In this document: in pieces, positions 29,242 through 39,342 of the stretch | Numbering within the stretch: position 1 is the stretch's first letter | Layout: the number at the start of each line of letters is the position of its first letter | Assembly (NCBI GenBank): GCA_002937455.1 | Contig: PTJZ01000006.1 | Location: 1-64,000 of the forward strand | DNA length: 64,000 nt | From: Alphaproteobacteria bacterium MarineAlpha11_Bin1 | GTDB lineage: Bacteria; Pseudomonadota; Alphaproteobacteria; MPNO01; UBA830 | Direction of reading: 5' to 3' | Program-made: the position numbers and the translations under genes | Notes under the pieces: generated by a model | Told to the model about the DNA's origin: nothing | Databases searched by the model: none | Seen by the model: only the letters and a program-made list of their open reading frames with translations

Positions 29242-29619
29242 ATGCGTGATCTCAAATATTCGAAAGAGCATGAATGGGTATGCCTTGAAGGTGATATTGC
29301 CACTCTCGGTATCAGTCAGTTTGCACAGGAACAACTTGGCGATGTTGTTTTCGTCGAACTGCCAGATATTGGCAAGGTAATCGAGCAAAACGGGGAAGCA
29401 GCTATAGTTGAGTCGGTAAAGGCGGCAAGCGAAGTCTACGCGCCTATTTCTGGTACGGTGGTCGAAGTTAATATGGACCTTGAAGATGATCCAGAGCTAG
29501 TCAACCGTTCGCCGACAGGCGATGGCTGGTTCGTGAAGCTCCGTATCAGCGATCCTTCTCAGATGGAAGACATGATGGACGAGCTCGCCTATAACGATTT
29601 CGTAGCGAGTCAGGGCTGA
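29242..29619 (+). CDS. gcvH: Glycine cleavage H protein
   Basis: Small lipoyl carrier that shuttles the aminomethyl group between P, T and L proteins. The lipoylated lysine is K60 in [15 protein letters not shown]. The N-terminus (KYSKEHEWV) and 125-residue length are typical. It starts 11 bases after gcvT, with AGGAG upstream, and its stop overlaps the gcvPA start (TGATG). Confidence 0.97.
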   Translation: MRDLKYSKEHEWVCLEGDIATLGISQFAQEQLGDVVFVELPDIGKVIEQNGEAAIVESVKAASEVYAPISGTVVEVNMDLEDDPELVNRSPTGDGWFVKLRISDPSQMEDMMDELAYNDFVASQG

Positions 29620-30956
29620 TGCGTTATCTACCACTAACCGACGCAGATCGACACCATATGTTGGGTGTTATCGGGGTATCCTCCATTGACAACCTATTCC
29701 GTGATGTACCAGAAAGCGTGCATCTAAAAGAGACGGTTGACCTCCCCGATCATCAAGGCGAGTTGGAGGTGGAGCGCGCGATTGGAGAGATGGCGGCAGA
29801 AAATGTGTCCGCAGGCAGCGTTCCATTTTTTCTCGGTGCTGGCGCCTACCGGCACCATGTGCCTGCGGCGGTGGACCATATAATTCAGCGCGGAGAATTC
29901 TTGACTTCCTATACGCCTTATCAACCAGAGGTATCTCAGGGAACGCTTCAATATCTTTTCGAATTCCAAACCCAGGTCGCACTGATCACCAGTATGGATG
30001 TCGCCAATGCGTCTATGTATGACGGCGCTACGGCCTGCGCCGAAGCGGCGCTGATGGCTCGGCGGGTTACCAAACGTGGCGACGTTATTCTGTCTGGCGG
30101 CTTGCATCCTCATTACATGGAGACGACTGAGACGCTGCTAAAATACCTAGATTCGGAAATCGACGTTCTGCCACCGGATATCAATGGGGACGAGGATGTA
30201 ATGTCCCATATTGGAGATAATACTGCTTGCGTTATTGTCCAGTATCCAGATTTATTCGGCCGGATACGGGATCTGCAACCGATTGCCGATGCTTGCCACT
30301 CCGCTGGCGCGCTTTTGGTCGTTGCGGTGACCGAGATAGTCTCTCTTGGGGCCATTAAGCCGCCCGGTCAGATGGGCGCTGATATAGTTGCTGCGGAAGG
30401 CAGGTCTATTGGTAATCCGCTCAATTTCGGCGGACCCTATGTTGGATTATTTGCAACCAAAGACAAATATTTACGTCAAATGCCCGGCCGATTGGCTGGA
30501 GAAACGGTGGATATTGACGGAAAACGCGGCTGGGTATTGACCCTGTCGACACGGGAACAGCACATTCGCCGCGAAAAGGCCACTAGCAATATATGTACGA
30601 ATTCTGGACTCTGTGCGCTTGCCTTTACCAGCCATATGTCGCTGTTAGGTGAGGATGGATTTGGCAGATTGGCGATGCTCAACCACGGTAAGGCAGTTCA
30701 ACTCGCTGACCGGATATCTGATGCGGGGATAAATGTATTGAACGATACTTTCTTCAACGAATTCACGGTTCAACTGGAGGTGCCGGCTTTGCCGGTGGTT
30801 AATGAGCTAGCTCAAAAAGGGGTGCTTGCAGGGGTACCACTGTCGCGCCTTTTGCCTCATCGGCCAGAAGTCGAGAACCTTCTGTTAATTGCGGTTACAG
30901 AGACCGTTACGGACGGGGATATGGAACGCTTGGTAGCGGTGCTGAGGAGGGCTTAA
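29619..30956 (+). CDS. gcvPA: Glycine dehydrogenase (decarboxylating) subunit 1
   Basis: N-terminal half of the split P protein, which decarboxylates glycine and passes the aminomethyl group to lipoyl-H protein. At 445 residues it matches the two-subunit form rather than the fused protein of about 950 residues. It has [18 protein letters not shown] and [15 protein letters not shown], both P-protein signatures. It lacks the PLP lysine, which lies in subunit 2. The start overlaps the gcvH stop, and subunit 2 begins 8 bases after its end. Confidence 0.96.
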   Translation: MRYLPLTDADRHHMLGVIGVSSIDNLFRDVPESVHLKETVDLPDHQGELEVERAIGEMAAENVSAGSVPFFLGAGAYRHHVPAAVDHIIQRGEFLTSYTPYQPEVSQGTLQYLFEFQTQVALITSMDVANASMYDGATACAEAALMARRVTKRGDVILSGGLHPHYMETTETLLKYLDSEIDVLPPDINGDEDVMSHIGDNTACVIVQYPDLFGRIRDLQPIADACHSAGALLVVAVTEIVSLGAIKPPGQMGADIVAAEGRSIGNPLNFGGPYVGLFATKDKYLRQMPGRLAGETVDIDGKRGWVLTLSTREQHIRREKATSNICTNSGLCALAFTSHMSLLGEDGFGRLAMLNHGKAVQLADRISDAGINVLNDTFFNEFTVQLEVPALPVVNELAQKGVLAGVPLSRLLPHRPEVENLLLIAVTETVTDGDMERLVAVLRRA

Positions 30957-30964
30957 AGATCATT

Positions 30965-32482
30965 ATGCCCATTGACGATACATTCACCGGTAACAAAGGG
31001 CTTCGGATCGAAGAGCCTCTGATCTTTGAACAGGATGCGCGCGGGCGATGTGGGGTTGATCTGCCGGAACCGCCCGGGGTCCCAAACCGACTTGGCGGAC
31101 TTAAACGACAGGATGCGATAGGCCTACCTGGGTTATCCGAGCCGCAGGTGGTGCGGCATTACACGCGGTTGAGCCAGAAAAACTACGCGATCGACTCGGG
31201 CTTCTATCCTTTGGGATCTTGTACAATGAAACACAATCCTCGCCTGAACGAGAAAGTGGCTCGATTGTCAGGACTAACAGACTTACATCCCCTGCAACCG
31301 GAGTCCACCGTGCAGGGAGCACTCCGTTTGATTGACACGTTGGCATACTGGATCAAGACATTGACCGGGATGCCGGCCGTCGCAATGTCACCAGCAGCCG
31401 GTGCACATGGAGAGCTATGCGGCCTTATGGCCGCTCGTGCTGCGCTCGAGGCTCGTGGTGATCCCCGAAAGCGGGTTTTGGTACCTGGCTCTGCCCACGG
31501 CACTAACCCAGCGACCGCAGCGATCTGTGGCTATGCAGTTGAAGCTATCCCTCTCAACGATCGGGGAAGAGTCGACCTAAACGCTCTAAAAGCGGCGCTG
31601 GACGACGAAGTGGCTGCTTTTATGCTCACCAATCCAAACACCTGCGGCCTCTTCGAGGAGGAAATACTCGAACAGTCGCAGGCGGTTCATGATGCGGGCG
31701 CTTTTTTCTATTGCGACGGTGCCAATTTCAATGCCATCGTTGGACGCGTACGGCCGGGTGATCTCGGTATCGATTGCATGCACTTGAACCTGCATAAAAC
31801 GTTCTCAACGCCTCACGGTGGCGGCGGACCGGGTAGCGGACCGGTAGTACTCTCAGATTCGCTCGCCACTTACGCGCCACTCCCTTGGGTGGTACACGGC
31901 GAGGGCGGGTTTCAAATAGTTGAGAACAGCCTAGAAAGTGGAGATAGGCGGCCCTTTGGGAGAATGAAGGCATTCCACGGACAAATGGGCATGTTTGTCC
32001 GAGCACTTGCCTACATGATGAGCCACGGAGCGGATGGCCTCCGCCAAGTGTCATCGGATGCAGTCCTGAATGCTAATTATCTTCTGGCGCGGCTACGTGA
32101 AGAACTTACCCTTACCTACGAAGGCCCTTGTATGCACGAGGTCCTCTTCGATGATAGTTTCCTGAAGGAAACTGGCATAACGACGTTGGATTTCTCCAAG
32201 GCTATGATTGATGAAGGATTTCATCCTATGACCATGTATTTCCCGTTAGTTGTAAATGGCGCCCTTCTGATGGAACCCACTGAGACGGAGAGTAGGGAGA
32301 CTCTGGATCAGTTTGTTGACGCGATCTTGGATTTGGCGCGGCGCGCGAAATCGGGCGATGTCGAGCAGTTCCACGATTCACCTAGAAATACGCCAAGGCG
32401 GCGGCTAGACGAAACCGCCGCGGCGCGCCATCCTATACTTCGGTGGCGCCCCGAGCCGGTGAGCAACAGGTCAACTGAATAA
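30965..32482 (+). CDS. gcvPB: Glycine dehydrogenase (decarboxylating) subunit 2
   Basis: PLP-binding half of the split P protein. The PLP lysine is K278 in HLNLHKTFSTPHGGGGPG, with the glycine-rich turn following. Other conserved segments are YPLGSCTMKHNPR (81-93), PAAGAHGEL (143-151) and GTNPATAA (179-186). 505 residues is typical. It ends the operon. The downstream gene cluster is on the other strand, convergent across 47 bases that include a GGAGTACTCC palindrome without a clear T-tract. Confidence 0.97.
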   Translation: MPIDDTFTGNKGLRIEEPLIFEQDARGRCGVDLPEPPGVPNRLGGLKRQDAIGLPGLSEPQVVRHYTRLSQKNYAIDSGFYPLGSCTMKHNPRLNEKVARLSGLTDLHPLQPESTVQGALRLIDTLAYWIKTLTGMPAVAMSPAAGAHGELCGLMAARAALEARGDPRKRVLVPGSAHGTNPATAAICGYAVEAIPLNDRGRVDLNALKAALDDEVAAFMLTNPNTCGLFEEEILEQSQAVHDAGAFFYCDGANFNAIVGRVRPGDLGIDCMHLNLHKTFSTPHGGGGPGSGPVVLSDSLATYAPLPWVVHGEGGFQIVENSLESGDRRPFGRMKAFHGQMGMFVRALAYMMSHGADGLRQVSSDAVLNANYLLARLREELTLTYEGPCMHEVLFDDSFLKETGITTLDFSKAMIDEGFHPMTMYFPLVVNGALLMEPTETESRETLDQFVDAILDLARRAKSGDVEQFHDSPRNTPRRRLDETAAARHPILRWRPEPVSNRSTE

Positions 32483-32529
32483 AAGCGGGGAGTACTCCGA
32501 TTTCTCGCGAAATTTATAACCGCGCTCTG

Positions 32530-33012
32530 CTAATGTAGTTTCTGTGACAAATCCTTTATGGCGTCATTCACCAAGGCATCGGCGCGCGGGTCATCAAGCT
32601 TACCGGCGATCAGGTTGCGGGTTGCATTAACCGCAATCTCCACAGACATGGCACGAACCTCGCGAATGGCATCCGCTTCCGCCTGAGCTATTTTCTCCAT
32701 TGCCAATTCTTGGCGGCGTTTCAGCGTCTCTTCGAGATTCCCAGTTCCTTCGCGGACAATCTGCTCGGCTTCATCGTTTGCTCTTTCCACCATAGCCTCG
32801 GTTTCTTTCACGGCGTCGCGCTGCTTTCTCTGGTATTCTGCGAGAAGCTGTTGCGCCTCTTCACGGAGAGTTGCAGCCTCGTTGAGGCTTTCTCTTACCT
32901 CATGCACCCTCGAGTCCAGCAAATCTAAGATGGGTTTACGTACGTATTTCAGCACTAATAATAAGAGTATCAGGAAGCCTATCGCGACCCAGAAAGTCGG
33001 ATCTTGTAGCAT
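32530..33012 (-). CDS. atpF: ATP synthase F0 subunit b
   Basis: Peripheral-stalk subunit linking F0 to F1. One N-terminal membrane helix (FWVAIGFLILLLLVLKYV, about residues 7-24) is followed by a long charged helix rich in Glu, Arg and Ala. At 160 residues it is one of two b-type subunits, as in phototrophs and alphaproteobacteria. Its ATG overlaps the b' stop by one base (TAATG). It is the last gene of the F0 operon; F1 genes do not follow. Confidence 0.93.
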   Translation of the reverse strand: MLQDPTFWVAIGFLILLLLVLKYVRKPILDLLDSRVHEVRESLNEAATLREEAQQLLAEYQRKQRDAVKETEAMVERANDEAEQIVREGTGNLEETLKRRQELAMEKIAQAEADAIREVRAMSVEIAVNATRNLIAGKLDDPRADALVNDAIKDLSQKLH

Positions 33013-33506
33013 TAGCTTTTGCCCTGTATCACGTTAATAACCGCAACCTCAGCATCTTCTACAGAGACTTCCGTACCTATTAGACGAGAGCTTGCGGCCT
33101 GAGCTACTTCGACTGCAACCGATTGGATATTTTCGATTGCATCAGCACGGGCACTCTCTATCCGCTTTTCGGCCTCCGAAACTTCTGCTTTAATCTTTGT
33201 GGTCAAGGCATCCTGTCGGGCGACGGATTCTGCGGCGATTTTTTCGTTAGCGGTCCGGATCAAATCCTGCGCCGCCGAGCGTGCTTCGGCAAGAAGTTTT
33301 TCGTATGCAGCCACCGCGGCATTTGCCTCTTTTCGGAGGTCTTCTGCTTTACGTACATCCTCGTCGATCCGCTCCTGACGCTCGAGCAGAATGGAAGAAA
33401 TTCTTGGCAAAGCAGTTTTCCAAAGAACCAAATAGAGAAATCCGAACGTGATGACCAGCCAGAAGACCTGGCTTAAATACGTGTGGATCTGTTCAAGTTG
33501 AGGCAT
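33012..33506 (-). CDS. ATP synthase F0 subunit b'
   Basis: Second b-type stalk subunit, which pairs with b to form a heterodimeric peripheral stalk. A membrane helix near the N-terminus (VFWLVITFGFLYLVLWKTALP) is seen, split here as VFWLVITFGFLY and VLWKTALP. It is followed by RISSILLERQERIDED and a long coiled-coil-like helix. 164 residues. It lies between atpE and atpF in the usual order c-b'-b. Symbols vary (atpG, atpX, atpF2), so none is given. Confidence 0.92.
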   Translation of the reverse strand: MPQLEQIHTYLSQVFWLVITFGFLYLVLWKTALPRISSILLERQERIDEDVRKAEDLRKEANAAVAAYEKLLAEARSAAQDLIRTANEKIAAESVARQDALTTKIKAEVSEAEKRIESARADAIENIQSVAVEVAQAASSRLIGTEVSVEDAEVAVINVIQGKS

Positions 33507-33531
33507 CAGTTATCCATACTAGCCCGGGAAA

Positions 33532-33756
33532 TCAGCCGAACAGGATGATCAGGGCGATAACAAGCGCAAACAGCGCGATAGCTTCCACGAGAGCGAAACC
33601 TAGCATCGTCATCGTGAAGACTTCGCCACGCGCGGCCGGATTTCGGCCAACCGCTGTAATGAAGGCGGAGAATACGTTACCTATACCAATACCCGCCCCA
33701 ATAACACCGATAACGGCGAGGCCGGCACCGATAAGCTTGGCTGCTGCTTCTTCCAT
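33532..33756 (-). CDS. atpE: ATP synthase F0 subunit c
   Basis: Forms the rotating ring of F0. Two helices flank the polar loop GRNPAARGE (37-45). The proton-carrying carboxylate is E58 in [10 protein letters not shown]. The first helix has the small-residue GAGIGIG packing motif. 74 residues is standard. The E58 context suggests H+ rather than Na+ coupling, although this is inferred. Confidence 0.97.
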   Translation of the reverse strand: MEEAAAKLIGAGLAVIGVIGAGIGIGNVFSAFITAVGRNPAARGEVFTMTMLGFALVEAIALFALVIALIILFG

Positions 33757-33815
33757 TTGTCAGTTCCTTTCTTGACTAATTTTCTTACGTGACGTGCGGA
33801 GAACCTCTCCGACGC

Positions 33816-34565
33816 CTAGTGGAGATGCAATGCATCGTTGATGTACAGGCATGTCAGAATTGTGAACACGTAAGCCTGTAAAAATGCGATTAAAAGTTCA
33901 AGGGCCGTAAGCGCGCCGACAAAAGCCAAAGGCAATACACCCGCCGCGCCGAGCAATGGCACAAATCCGGCGAAAACCTTCAGAAGAGTATGCCCGGCCA
34001 GCATGTTGGCGAACAGCCGCATAGCTAAGCTGATTGGCCGCGAGAGATAAGAAATAATCTCAATCGGGATCATCAACGGCCACATCCACATAGGGACACC
34101 AGGCGGAACGAAAAGCGTGAAAAAATGCATGCCGTGTTTCGAGAGCCCAAGAATAGTGACACCAGTAAATACAACCATCGCCATCGCAAAAGTTACGGCG
34201 ATATGGCTGGTGAAAGTAAAGCTGTAAGGCACCATGCCAAGCATGTTTCCGAACAGGATGAACATGAAAAGCGTGAAAATGAAAGGGAAGTACTTGCGTC
34301 CCTCATTACCCACTGTGTCGCGGATCAGATTAGCAACAAACTCGTAGCAAATTTCTGCTACCATCTGCCATCGGCTGGGAATTATCGCCCGTCTACGTGT
34401 GCCGGCAAGCATCAGCAGACAAATTAAGGCCACGGCGATGACCATCATAAGTGCTGAATTTGTAAAGGAGATATCGTTACCAGCAACCTCTATAGGTATC
34501 AGCTCTTTAATCTCGAACTGTTCTAGTGGGCTGTGTTTCTCAGCGCCATTTGTGTTATTAGCCAA
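33816..34565 (-). CDS. atpB: ATP synthase F0 subunit a
   Basis: Stator channel subunit that carries protons past the c ring. The essential arginine is in the conserved ISLAMRLFANMLAGH segment of the penultimate helices. The 249-residue protein has five to six hydrophobic helices and begins with a soluble segment (QFEIKELIPIEVAG). It starts 3 bases after atpI. Confidence 0.97.
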   Translation of the reverse strand: MANNTNGAEKHSPLEQFEIKELIPIEVAGNDISFTNSALMMVIAVALICLLMLAGTRRRAIIPSRWQMVAEICYEFVANLIRDTVGNEGRKYFPFIFTLFMFILFGNMLGMVPYSFTFTSHIAVTFAMAMVVFTGVTILGLSKHGMHFFTLFVPPGVPMWMWPLMIPIEIISYLSRPISLAMRLFANMLAGHTLLKVFAGFVPLLGAAGVLPLAFVGALTALELLIAFLQAYVFTILTCLYINDALHLH

Positions 34566-34568
34566 CGG

Positions 34569-34937
34569 TTATTCCCCGTCCCGATCGATATTAGCGTCCT
34601 CGGATGTAAGCCGTTGCCCCGACCTGTATCCAATAGCGCCGCCTTGGTTCTGGACGACGCGGTAGACATTGAATATTCCAGCCGCTGAACCCAGAACAAA
34701 GAACACCAGCATGAACCACGGTTTTGTACCCAGCCAGCCATCGAGTAGAAGCCCGACACCGACCCCGATTACCAGTGCCGCAACTAGCTCGGTGCCGATG
34801 CGCATTGCAAACCCTATACCACCCGTTCGAGACTCTGGATTATCGATTCGTCCAGCAGCAACATCCTGTTTGTCACGAAACCGGCGTAACCGCTCGTCCA
34901 GATCTGTGTGAGTGTCTTTTGGTTCTCGCTCCGTCAT
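34569..34937 (-). CDS. atpI: ATP synthase assembly protein AtpI
   Basis: Small membrane protein at the head of F0 operons that assists c-ring assembly or Mg2+ supply. A charged N-terminus (ERLRRFRDKQ) is followed by two hydrophobic helices with the AtpI/Gene1 motif GLLLDGWLGTKPWFMLVFF, quoted as GLLLDGWLGTKPW and MLVFF. The ATG at 34937 (MTEREPKD) is used; in-frame ATGs at 34955 and 34964 are possible and no ribosome site decides. It is the first gene of the operon. Confidence 0.9.
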   Translation of the reverse strand: MTEREPKDTHTDLDERLRRFRDKQDVAAGRIDNPESRTGGIGFAMRIGTELVAALVIGVGVGLLLDGWLGTKPWFMLVFFVLGSAAGIFNVYRVVQNQGGAIGYRSGQRLTSEDANIDRDGE

Positions 34938-35076
34938 CGAAAATTGATGCGACATGGTTTCCACGAACGTATTTTACGCCCACGAAAGCGACCGCACCAT
35001 ACGGCCTGTCCTAGACCCTGTCAACCCTAACACTTATCTTCTAATTAACTGAAAATAAAGGAAAAATAAGGATGAA

Positions 35077-38000
35077 TTAGGCAATTTCCCGTAGTCTTTC
35101 TGCGGTCCGTAAATCGACTGAAACAAGCTGTGATACGCCTCGCTCTGACATCGTCACACCATATAGCCGGTCCATTCGCGCCATGGTCAACCGGTGATGG
35201 GTAACTAAAAGGAAACGTGTCCTTGACTGACGACTCATTTCCTCAAGTAACGTGCAGAAACGATCGACGTTATTATCGTCTAACGGTGCATCCACCTCGT
35301 CTAGAACGCATATCGGCGCCGGGTTGGTTAAGAAAACTGCAAAAAGTAACGCTAGCGCCGTGAGAGCCTGTTCCCCGCCGGATAAAAGGGTCATGCTCTG
35401 TAGACGTTTGCCGGGCGGACTGGCAAAAACTTCGAGGCCTGCTTCCAGCGGATCCTCGCCCTTTGTCAGTCTCAAATGCGCACGGCCGCCGCCGAAAAGC
35501 TTAGAAAAAAGTTCGCCGAAATGCTCATCAACTTCATTGAAAGCGACAAGGAGACGCTCACGACCCTCGCGATTTAGGCCAGAAATTCCTTGCCGTAGGC
35601 GAGCGATCGCAGCGAGCAAATCCTCACGTTCGTTCTCCATACCGCCGATTCTTTCGTCTAATTCGGAGGCTTCTTGCTCGGCCCGAAGGTTAACCGGGCC
35701 CATATTATCGCGTTCCCTCTGTAGGCGCTCCAATTTTGCCTCAGCAACATCCTGCTCTGGCAAATCGTGATTCACATCGAAGCCCACGGACGATAGCGCC
35801 TGTTCCGGTGTGCATTCTAGACGTTCCGAAATACGTTCGACGATCACGGCAAGCGTCTGATCGATTTGTTCGACGGCGGCTTCGCGCCGCACCCTATTTT
35901 CACGAGTTTCCGCCAGCTGAGATTCGCGGTTGCGCAACTCTCGGGTGTTGTCCTCCAGCTGGGTTTCCGCGGCGGCGAGATTATCGGCAGCCCGGTCACG
36001 TGTTGTTTCCGCATTCTGAATCTGGTCAAAAAGGGCAGAGCGTTCCATGGCTATCTCTTGGGGCCGCGCTTTCAACTTTTCTAATTCGGCAACCTCTTGT
36101 GTTCTTCGCTTACCCAACTGTTCCAGCTGTGTCAGCGCATTAGCCGACCTTTCTTTCCACAATTCAAGATCATTAACGATCACTTGCAGTCGTAAGATGC
36201 GAGTTTCCGACTCTTGGTCAAGCCGATCATGGGCGCTTCGAATTTCTGCTAGCGATGTTCTTCGATTGACAAGTTCTAATTGTCTCTCTTCGACCTTACG
36301 CCGTCGATCGCCGACATCCGCAAGTTTTTCTAACTCCCCGAGAGCGTCCTTTTCTTGAGCGGTCAGCTCTAAAATATCATTATTTAAACTGTCGATTGCG
36401 TCTTTAAAGCCTAAAACACGTGACCGCGCATCTGCTGAGCTTTCTGATAAAGCAGATGCGATTTCGTTAGATTTTTGAGAATCAACGTCAGCTGCCCAGA
36501 CTGCTTCTCGAGCTCTTCTTTCTGCGTCACTGGCATGACGCGCAACAGCCGCGGCGCGCTCTCGTTCCGCGAGAGATTCAGCCGCGGTTTTGTTAGCTGA
36601 TTCCAACTCCTCCCGCATTTCGTCTAGCCGATTGCGCTGGGCAAGACGCGAAGCAGCTGCAGTTGGGGCGCCCGCAGTAGCAGTGTAACCGTCCCAGCGC
36701 CAAAGTGCACCCTGAGCTGAAACAAGCCGCTGACCTTGTTTAAGGTCGCCGTGCAATCGCTGGCCCTGCGCATCATTCTGGACGACGCCAATCTGCGAAA
36801 GGCGGCGCATAAGCGCGGCAGGGCCACGAACAAAATCGCTCAGCCTACGGGCTTTTTCCGGCAAGTGCAGCGGATCGGCAAAAACAGGTAGCGCTCGCCA
36901 ATGGATTGGTGAGGCCTCGTCGGTCGGTGCGATCAGATCGTCGCCCAACGCTGCACCAAGCGCAACTTCGTATCCTGGCTCAACTTCAACCGCATCAATC
37001 ATCGGTGGCCACAATTCTGGGTCGCCGAATGCAAGTAGTTCAGCAAGCGCTTCTTGTTCAGCACGCAGCTTGGTAGCTGCGGAGTCCGCGCTTAGGTGAA
37101 TATCGCGGGCGTCATTCTCTGCCGCGCGGGCAACGGCGGTAGTCCCTTCCGCCTCTTGCAACGTAGTCCGTGCATCTGCTGCAGCTAGGCGCGCTACCTC
37201 CAATGCTTTGCGAGCGGCGTCTAGCGAACCGTTATCATCAGCAGCCTCTGCGACCTGCTGTTGCTCGAGTTTGATTCTCTTGAGTCTTCCGTCGAATCTC
37301 TCACGCTTCATTCCGAACTCTGTTAGTTGGCGCCTCAAAGTCGCGTCACGAGTTTCATCCGCTACAACTGACTGGGTGAGTTTTGTAAGTGCGTTTTCGC
37401 GCTCTTCAACATCGGCTTCCAACTCTTCCAAACGAACTTTTGCGGACGCAAGATCGTCGGCTTCGCGCATTTGTGCCGCTTTAATTCTGGCGGTTTCTCG
37501 AACGAGTTTTTCGACTGCTCCTGCCGCATCTCCCCCGAGCGTTTTCTCTCGCTGTATATCAGTATCTATTTGTACAATACGATTTTGAATCTCTTGGCGC
37601 AGACTTTCAGTGCGTCGCTCCTCAAAATCTAGCGCATCCCGGGCGACCAGAAGGCGCTGCAAAGCCGCGGCGGATTCCACCTCTTTCTGGCGAAAATCTG
37701 GAACTTTCGCGGAGGCGTCTGACTGTGCGGTGGTCGCAGCGGCAACCGCCTGCGTAAGTTCCGCAACTGAACTTTCAATATCACTGAGCTCCTGGTTTGC
37801 GTGGACTTTTTCTATTTGTGCTGCACTCCAGCGCACATGAAGAAGGATAGCCTCGAAACGCTTAATATGATCTGTCAGATTGCGGTAACGTGTCGCCTGT
37901 CGGACTTGGCGTTTAAGCAAACGATGCTGTTCATTTAGTGCACCGACGACGTCTTCCAGTCTCTCGAGATTTGATTCAGCAGCTCTTAGGCGCAGTTCCG

Positions 38001-38538
38001 CTTCATGACGACGAGCGTGAAGCCCCGTGATGCCAGCCGCTTCCTCCAGCAACCCGCGACGTTGGGTTGGTTTTGCATTTATAATGGCGCCGATTCGGCC
38101 CTGACTGACCATAGCGGTAGACCTTGCGCCGGTTGATGCATCAGCGAATAGGGTCTGAACGTCGCGTGCTCTCGTGTCTATTCCGTTGACTTTATAGCTC
38201 GATCCATTGCCGCGCTCGATCCGTCGGACAATGTCCAACTCGTCCGAATCGTTGAACTGTGCCGGCGCCCGACGGTTGGAATTGTCAAGAGAGAGAATAA
38301 CCTCTGCAAGGTTGCGCGCTGGTCGGTCGGCGGTACCAGCAAAGATGACATCATCCATTTCGCCACCGCGCATCTGCTTTGCAGATGTCTCGCCCATGGC
38401 CCAACGCAGCGCCTCAACCAAGTTGGATTTGCCGCATCCATTAGGCCCTACAACACCTGTGAGACCGTCATCAATCGCTATTTCGGTCGGCTCGACAAAT
38501 GATTTGAAGCCAGTAAGACGCATTCGGTTAAACTGCAC
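35077..38538 (-). CDS. smc: Chromosome segregation protein SMC
   Basis: ATPase that organises and helps segregate the chromosome. The Walker A motif GPNGCGKS is at residues 31-38. Long coiled coils flank a hinge in the middle (FGDPELWPPMIDAVEVEPGY region). At the C-terminus are the ABC signature LLSGGEQAL and Walker B CVLDEVDAPLDD. The 1153-residue length is full. Partners scpA and scpB are not in the window. It follows dsbA-like and dciA on the same strand, a conserved alphaproteobacterial block. Confidence 0.97.
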   Translation of the reverse strand: MQFNRMRLTGFKSFVEPTEIAIDDGLTGVVGPNGCGKSNLVEALRWAMGETSAKQMRGGEMDDVIFAGTADRPARNLAEVILSLDNSNRRAPAQFNDSDELDIVRRIERGNGSSYKVNGIDTRARDVQTLFADASTGARSTAMVSQGRIGAIINAKPTQRRGLLEEAAGITGLHARRHEAELRLRAAESNLERLEDVVGALNEQHRLLKRQVRQATRYRNLTDHIKRFEAILLHVRWSAAQIEKVHANQELSDIESSVAELTQAVAAATTAQSDASAKVPDFRQKEVESAAALQRLLVARDALDFEERRTESLRQEIQNRIVQIDTDIQREKTLGGDAAGAVEKLVRETARIKAAQMREADDLASAKVRLEELEADVEERENALTKLTQSVVADETRDATLRRQLTEFGMKRERFDGRLKRIKLEQQQVAEAADDNGSLDAARKALEVARLAAADARTTLQEAEGTTAVARAAENDARDIHLSADSAATKLRAEQEALAELLAFGDPELWPPMIDAVEVEPGYEVALGAALGDDLIAPTDEASPIHWRALPVFADPLHLPEKARRLSDFVRGPAALMRRLSQIGVVQNDAQGQRLHGDLKQGQRLVSAQGALWRWDGYTATAGAPTAAASRLAQRNRLDEMREELESANKTAAESLAERERAAAVARHASDAERRAREAVWAADVDSQKSNEIASALSESSADARSRVLGFKDAIDSLNNDILELTAQEKDALGELEKLADVGDRRRKVEERQLELVNRRTSLAEIRSAHDRLDQESETRILRLQVIVNDLELWKERSANALTQLEQLGKRRTQEVAELEKLKARPQEIAMERSALFDQIQNAETTRDRAADNLAAAETQLEDNTRELRNRESQLAETRENRVRREAAVEQIDQTLAVIVERISERLECTPEQALSSVGFDVNHDLPEQDVAEAKLERLQRERDNMGPVNLRAEQEASELDERIGGMENEREDLLAAIARLRQGISGLNREGRERLLVAFNEVDEHFGELFSKLFGGGRAHLRLTKGEDPLEAGLEVFASPPGKRLQSMTLLSGGEQALTALALLFAVFLTNPAPICVLDEVDAPLDDNNVDRFCTLLEEMSRQSRTRFLLVTHHRLTMARMDRLYGVTMSERGVSQLVSVDLRTAERLREIA

Positions 38539-38575
38539 CGGTCGTATACTCCTATTTTAGCGCCCGCTCATCGGG

Positions 38576-39229
38576 TCATTTTACTTTCATAACTTCCAGA
38601 AGGGCGCGGAACTGGTCTAGCGATATTCCCCCGTCGTAACGGTTGCCATTGATAAACACAGTCGGTGTCGTCCGGACTGCAAAATCGTTTGACGCTTGGA
38701 GCCGTTGGCGGAGGATTTCTCTCTGAATCACGTCGTTTTGAAGGCACTGGTTAAACTCTTTCTGCGACATGCCTCCCAAACGCGCCAATTTTGCAAGCGC
38801 AAGAGCTGGTTTGGAGGCTCGGGACCAACGGGATTGTGCGTTGTAGAACGTCTCTATGAAGCCGAAAAAGGTCTCGCGGCCCGAACAACGGGCCACCATC
38901 GCCGCTCCCAATGCTAAGCGGTCTAGGGGAAAATCTCGATAAATATATCGAACCTTACCCGTATCGATAAATTCTTTCTTCAGGTCCGGGAGTACTTTGA
39001 CATGGAATTGCGCACAATGAGGACACGTCAAAGACGCGTATTCAACGAGTAGAATATCCGCATCCTTAAGTCCTAAAGAATAATCATCGTCCGACACCTT
39101 CAGGTCAGAGACGTAACCGTCAGAGACCGGCTGCTGGGCCACATTCTGCTTAGCCACGGTATCGGGTGGAAGCAAAAGAAGCGCAACCGCTAGAAACGCA
39201 AATTGTTTAATTGGGTTCCACATTTTCAT
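38576..39229 (-). CDS. DsbA-family thiol oxidoreductase
   Basis: Exported thioredoxin-fold protein. A signal peptide (hydrophobic FAFLAVALLLL, cleavage probably near residue 26) precedes the redox motif CPHC at residues 69-72. The cis-Pro loop is RTTPTVFINGNRY near residue 190. CPHC is the DsbA-type active site, and the protein resembles the DSBA/com1 group found between smc and dciA in this class. It likely introduces disulfides in the periplasm. 217 residues. Confidence 0.92.
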   Translation of the reverse strand: MKMWNPIKQFAFLAVALLLLPPDTVAKQNVAQQPVSDGYVSDLKVSDDDYSLGLKDADILLVEYASLTCPHCAQFHVKVLPDLKKEFIDTGKVRYIYRDFPLDRLALGAAMVARCSGRETFFGFIETFYNAQSRWSRASKPALALAKLARLGGMSQKEFNQCLQNDVIQREILRQRLQASNDFAVRTTPTVFINGNRYDGGISLDQFRALLEVMKVK

Positions 39230-39342
39230 CTCCTAAGTACAATATCTAGCGGGTAATTCTCTGTCCAGCACAGGATAAGCTCGAAATATGGCGATATTCG
39301 GGGCTTGTCCATTGGATTCCTCCGTAAAGCCCGAGCGATTCT

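Noticed and set aside
35252..38560. Long open frames on the plus strand across smc
   Set aside because: They are antisense to an intact 1153-codon smc with all ATPase motifs; the predicted peptides are low-complexity Ser/Arg-rich, as expected of antisense frames.
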